Source: Spirodela intermedia (taxonomy: Eukaryota > Streptophyta > Magnoliopsida > Alismatales > Araceae). Taken from it: DNA of 64,000 nucleotides. Position 1 is the stretch's first letter. Each line of letters starts with the position of its first letter. The notes below the pieces were generated by a model. That model saw only the letters and a program-made list of their open reading frames with translations. It did no database searches and was not told the origin of the DNA. Shown one piece after another: positions 53,921-64,000 of this stretch. Made by a program: the position numbers and the translations under genes. The stretch spans positions 10,348,327-10,412,326 of the forward strand of contig LR746272.1 in the NCBI GenBank assembly GCA_902729315.2, read 5' to 3'.

Positions 53921-55303
53921 GATAACGCAGAATCAGCCGCTTTCAGGCTTGAAAGATCCAACGAGACGAAATCAGAATGAGGCCAGAAATACTCCGGACG
54001 CCTAGTCCTTTCCCTCTGATCAAAGATCACTGCCGACTGATAATCCTTGAGGGAGAGTCTCGCGCAGGTTCAGATAATCTGCATATTTGGACGGAGCACA
54101 AGTAAGCCAGTGAAGAGAGTACAAGAAGATGATGGGACCATTATCTTTGCGGTTGGAAAGAGTTGGGGAGGCCTCGTTATGGAGAGAAGAGTCTTAAATA
54201 GAATTTTGTACGGATAAATCAGCATGTTCTCCGGGATCTAAATCTTGCCATTTTTCTCTTAATGAAGCCCTCCTGAATGGTCTTGAAAGACTCCGTACGA
54301 TCGACACACCCGTGAACCCCACGATCTCCACAAATACGGTGAGAAAAGAGGAAGAGGGCCCCAAGAACACGCGTTAGAAGTCCGCACCCTCCATCCCTCC
54401 ACTTCCTCCCCATCAATTAGTTGAGAGAAACAAGAAGGGGAAGCGAAGAGAGAGGGAGGGAGGGGGGGGGGGGAAAGAGAGAGAGAGAGAGAGAGGTAGA
54501 TCCGGTTCTCTCTCTCATTCACCACGGATGAAAGGCCTCTCTATACGTTGTGTGGTCGAGTTAAATTCAACACTGACGGGCTCCGCGGCCGGTGGGGACT
54601 GTCGGCTTGTTGCGGATTGCCTCCACGTGGATTCTCCGTCTCCCTCTCCAGTCTCCAGCCCAGCACATCCACAAGCTCGGACGTTCGGAATAGTTTACTC
54701 ACTACGCGACGTAAGCTGCCGTGAAATTTCAACGATGGTGACAGATGACAACGTCAACGGTTTTTGGTCAGATCTCCAAGTGAGGGTGAAGACAAATAAT
54801 ATTTTAGCTCAAATATATAATTCTTTTTTAGCTCTTGCTTCTGGCCACAACGAAGACGGTCGATCTTTTAGCCGCCTGTTCCGCCTGAGCAAGAGCCCCT
54901 ACCAGAGGATCCACTCGGCAGAAGGCACGTCCCCGGCATTCCGACCCTCGTGGCACTTACCGGGGGAGATGGGACGAGAGGTTGAAGGTTGAAGAAGCTG
55001 GACATGAGAGGAAAGGAGGGTTGAGGGGATGAGGATGGTAGGGAGTAGTTGTCGTGTAGGAATTTTGTCACCGTGCTGCTGACGACGTGAGGGATTCCTA
55101 GCCGGCGCGTCGGAGAGAGAAAAATACAATAGTCCGACCTAATCAGTCAGTGTTAGGCTTTCCACGCGGGTTTTCAAAAAAACAATATAATACAAGCAAC
55201 TGTAAATGTACTCGGTTGCCCAGCCTCTCTCTCTCTCTCTCTCTTCGACATATCGCCGTCTTCGGGGGGGGTGAAGATAGTAGAGCACGGGGGTGAGCTC
55301 CAG
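53921..55303. other. Intergenic region upstream of the ABCC transporter
   Basis: GDSL 3' flank, then a G run plus GA tract (54453-54496), GC-rich sequence without a recognisable gene, and the ABCC promoter. TATAATA at 55186-55192 followed by a CT tract at 55224-55245 is a plausible TATA box and pyrimidine-rich leader for the ABCC gene, 112-118 bp before its first ATG. Confidence 0.45.
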
Positions 55304-60796
<5,493 letters not shown>

Positions 60797-61097
60797 GGTC
60801 GTAAAATTATCTGTTCATCCACAAACTTTGCATTGAAATGGTACAGTGCCACATGGAAATTCGTGCAAGGTTTCTGGAATAATTGATGAGCACGGCGGAC
60901 TTGGTGATAGATTCAATTGTGCCAAATTATATAAGAGTTGGACATACAAATTCCAAGGGCAGAAATAACAGAGGGGATCTTCTATCTTGGCCATCAGTTT
61001 TCAAATAAAGCAGTATAGGCCAGTTCAAACTGGCTCTTTTTTTTCTTGAGGGGAAGGGATTTCAAATGGAACTGAAGAAATTCTTCTTTCCTCTCAG
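60797..61097. other. Short gap between convergent ABCC and DUF3143 genes
   Basis: The two genes end tail to tail about 300 bp apart, so their 3' untranslated regions may overlap. No other feature seen. Confidence 0.75.
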
Positions 61098-63032
61098 TTA
61101 CGGCCCGCCAAGGATAGCATTTTCAATGTCTTCCCTGCTCAACGCATAGCTAAATCTCCTCTCCACATCTTTATCAAGATTTCCCGGGCCAATCTTCAAA
61201 TACCTAGGCAAGAGTCCGCAGAATTTCATCAAATGTTAGAAATTTAAGGTCAAAATTCAATAGAACTCCCCATATGCAGCGAAAAAAAGCTATATGTGGC
61301 CTATATGCTATAAAGAATTCATGTAATATATACAAATAGTGTACTAGCATGTGGCCAAGACACAGTAACAGACATATTTCCTAAACACAGATCAAATCAC
61401 AGCACGTTTCACGAAAGTTTGAAGCTAAACTGAGCCGCACACATACTTCCTAAATGTACATCAACCACCATGCAGCACAGTTTAAGAATTTCTAGGGTGT
61501 AATCATCTCCAGAAATGACGACTTAGTTTTCAGATACTATTTGATTCCTTAGTATACCATGTGCATCAATCACCCTAAAGAATGGCAATAACCACCCAGT
61601 CAAAATGCCAACTCTAGTTCTATTATCCCTGTCCTCAAACTAATAATGATTGCATGAAATAAAAATCCTGCTATAGAATAAAAATTTAGAATCATTAATT
61701 TCCATTGCCTCTCATAGCCTCGCAGATATCAGAAACCCATCCACTAGATGTTCCAGAGGTTAGGGTAGAGCAGCAATTATCACAACCAGGGTCCTGTCCC
61801 AGTTTTATAACTATGCATGAACGCCTGAATTTCGATCAACATTATATCATGGATCAAAAGATTACCCAAAGTATCACAGCTAGCAAGACGACATGATATA
61901 AATTGATCGATTCAGAACAGGAAAAACACAGAAGAAGCTTCTTCCTTTTACGTTCACGGTTCAGAGAAAAGTATAAAACATAAGAAAGAAGTTAAAAATC
62001 AGGTAAATCAAGTTTGCAACATCTACTTTTAACCTTTAATTTATTTATCAATCGCCTCCGGTTTCCGATATCTACTTTTAAAAGCTTAGTTCTGATTTAT
62101 CAACTCAGTTTGGGCTGCCTTCCCCCACCGAAAGAACTTGAACATAGAAAATAGTCAATCCAACCAGATCCAAAACAAGACAGACCAGTCTCATCAGTAG
62201 GGGGAGATCAAATTATATATCTGTTGTAATCTATTAAATTTCCCGGTCAAATGCGCTTCTAACGAAACTTTAAATCACCATTGTTCCACAACCGCATAAC
62301 GGCATCCTCAATACGCCTATCGGAACACTATATCCCCTATGAAGATGCAACTTTTCCGCTTACTCTATCATTCTCAAATCTTTAGCACCTCGTTCAAAAG
62401 ACGAATCTTCTGATTGATCTCTCAATCGGACAAGTATAGATTTTGGGAGCACAGGACAACATGTAGATACAAACATTTAAGAAAATTAAAGAGGAAGAAG
62501 ACGCGGGACACAGACGAGGACGGTAATCATAAAAAAAATCCTGAAAAAGCTAAAATTGAATGGGATAAATAAACCAGAATACACCACTTTAGGAACCAAC
62601 AGAGCATCTCAAACGGGACAAATCGGGCTTCTACCTTATAGAGAGATCCGTGATGTCGAGGGAGAGCTGGGCGTGCCAATTGGGCTTCTCGACGAACCAG
62701 ACGGCCCTGTCCTCCCTGCTCTGATAGAAGCCCAGGCTTTTGAGCCACGCCTCTACGCAGGGAAGGCTGTGGGAGTAGAGAGGTTTCTTCTTGTCTGGGA
62801 GCTTCTTAAGCCACTCCTCCTCCGTGGTAGAGAGTTCGGCAGAGGGCGAGGATCGAACCGGAACCACTTGCTTCCTCCGCCTCTGGAAGTTCCCTACGGA
62901 TTGCGGACGCGGGGAAGATTGAAAGAAATGAGCAGGGCATAAGGTGTGGAGACGGCAGGAGAAGGCGCAGAGCGACGACGGTCTGCCTAAGAGATCCGGC
63001 CTGAAAGATTTGGAGATCGACATGGCGCGCAT
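61098..63032 (-). CDS. Plastid-type DUF3143 protein
   Basis: Two-exon protein of 167 residues: exon 1 63032-62635, exon 2 61203-61098, joined inside an Arg codon by a 1.4-kb GT-AG intron. Without splicing the frame would stop one codon later (TAG), which hides the second exon. Residues 1 to about 65 are basic and Ser/Arg-rich, as in a chloroplast transit peptide. The core contains KKPLYSHSLPCVEAWLKSLG, then DRAVWFVEKPNWHAQLSLDI and, across the junction, TDLSIR-YLK, with exon 2 giving GPGNLDKDVERRFSYALSRE and the end ILGGP. The LYSHxLP / EAWL / W-AQL pattern matches my memory of DUF3143, shared by cyanobacteria and plastids; its function is unknown. ATG at 63032 is used; MSISK at 63023 is an alternative. 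Confidence 0.82.
61204..62634 (-). other. Intron of the DUF3143 gene
   Basis: AT-rich 1.4-kb intron with GTAGAA donor and CCTAG acceptor. No nested gene or element recognised. Confidence 0.75.
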
Positions 63033-63713
63033 TATAATTTGATTCCGTATAAACTAGACAGGGGAACGTAGAGGGAGAGAGAGAAATGAGGGGGGATAGA
63101 AAGAGGATAAAGGGGGAAAGGTCTCCTGTAGAGCCAGGTTGATGTTCCAGTAGTCCAGCGGAACATATTACGAATTTTAAACATTCAAATTAATCGATAC
63201 TACCTCTCCCTTTCGGATGGTCCACCACTAAAACAAAAGTAAGCGTACCTTAAACGCCGACGACGAAGGCATCCTACTACCCCCAACCCACAGCGTCCTC
63301 ATGGCGGAGGGGCAGGCGGCGAGGTCTGGTTTTTCTATCTCCTCCATTCCACTATTTTCTTCCTCATCAGCACGACTAAGACGACGATCATCAGTGCGGT
63401 ACGCACACGCCGCCGCCACCCAGACCTTTCACGGTCTGTTCCCAACTGTGTTCTCCACCAGCACGCGGGGGGACTGCGAAGCGCCTAAGGCTCCTCGCCC
63501 GGGCAAACGTTCCATGTGCCCACCTCGCTGAGGTAGACCGAGCCATCCTGCTGAAATCTGACGCATCTGTAGGCCGGAAAATCCAGGCGGGGGACTGTTG
63601 AGACGCTGGCCAACTGCCACCGGCTGCCTCCGGAAATATGGACGCGACGTAGGTTGAACCTATTGTTCAACAGCAAGAACCCAGACATGCGGGTATTTAG
63701 AGTGGAGATGTAG
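63033..63713. other. Intergenic region leading into a retroelement remnant
   Basis: DUF3143 upstream region, then GC-rich sequence with a 76-codon plus-strand frame (63301-63531) that I cannot assign, then sequence that may already belong to the retroelement. The minus-strand frame across 63485-63967 overlaps the gag-like stretch and is probably its shadow. Confidence 0.4.
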
Positions 63714-64000
63714 TTCCGGTACACTGCGGAACTAGGGGATCTGATATCCAGAGTGATACAAAATATGCTAGAGGAAATACTGGAAGGGACCTTCCTAAAA
63801 GGGCTTCGCAAAGACACCCAAGTGGAGGTATATGTGCTCAGCTCTACTGGACTAGAGGAGATGATGTCGGCTGCACATAGAGTCGAGTTGAAGATCAACA
63901 CTTTGGCAAAGCTAAGATCTATAGGACGAACGCATGCTACTCGACCAATAGAGTCGGGAGTTCTCAATTACGATACCAAGATGACTAGAGTTCCGAAGGG
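63714..64000 (+). mobile_element. Ty3/gypsy-like gag fragment, broken and cut by window edge
   Basis: Plus-strand frame open from 63714 to the window end, about 95 codons. EGTFLKGL followed by a charged stretch and GLEEMMSAAHRVE matches the C-terminal part of the retrotransposon gag domain seen in plant Ty3/gypsy elements. An in-frame TAG at 63711-63713, just upstream, shows the gag reading frame is interrupted. No long terminal repeat, primer-binding site or polymerase domain lies inside the window; the rest of the element may continue to the right. Confidence 0.6.

Noticed and set aside
63485-63967. 160-codon minus-strand frame
   Set aside because: Antisense to the gag-like frame; no domain recognised on this strand.

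Overview
The window is nuclear DNA of a flowering plant. Genes carry GT-AG introns of tens of bases to several kb, the families are plant-specific (PDV1, CRF-type ERF, GBF-type bZIP, plant ABCC transporter, domesticated hAT), and the region is strewn with CT/GA microsatellites. Gene-body sequence is GC-rich and genes are fairly dense (about a dozen loci in 64 kb), which suggests a compact genome. The glucose-6-phosphate epimerase and UBA proteins look more monocot-like to me, but I cannot name a species.

Layout. 1-3336 (+): 3' two-exon part of PDV1, a plastid division protein. 3337-8234: gene-poor and rich in simple repeats. 8235-9296 (-): intronless cytokinin-response-factor type AP2/ERF gene. 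9297-15067: gene-poor, with a 125-bp CT tract and a degenerate ~120-150 bp tandem repeat. 15068-19852 (-): class I ubiquitin-conjugating enzyme with a 3.8-kb first intron. 20470-22662 (-): LRR receptor-like pseudokinase. 22663-27638: intergenic, including a 2.1-kb AT-rich block. 27639-29941 (+): BED/DUF659/hAT-dimerisation protein whose start codon appears to be split by an intron.

31059-33371 (-): eight-exon glucose-6-phosphate 1-epimerase. 33892-37870 (-): eleven-exon G-box binding bZIP factor. 37871-41589: its upstream region, with several ACGT-core sites. 41590-45136 (+): small UBA-domain protein. 45812-51508 (+): V-ATPase subunit E. 52444-53920 (+): GDSL esterase/lipase copy broken by two frameshifts and a nonsense codon. 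55304-60796 (+): full ABCC-type transporter in twelve exons. 61098-63032 (-): two-exon plastid-type DUF3143 protein. 63714-64000 (+): broken Ty3/gypsy-like gag fragment at the window edge.

The genes do not form a pathway; this is an ordinary plant gene neighbourhood. I found no convincing new multi-gene system. The observations most worth checking are the split start codon of the exapted hAT gene, the multiply disabled GDSL copy, CT microsatellites acting as splice-acceptor pyrimidine tracts and lying mostly in sense orientation, two in-frame exitron-like introns, and a possible second 3' exon after V-ATPase subunit E. Exon maps were built by hand from splice consensus, phase continuity and remembered family sequences; no database was searched.
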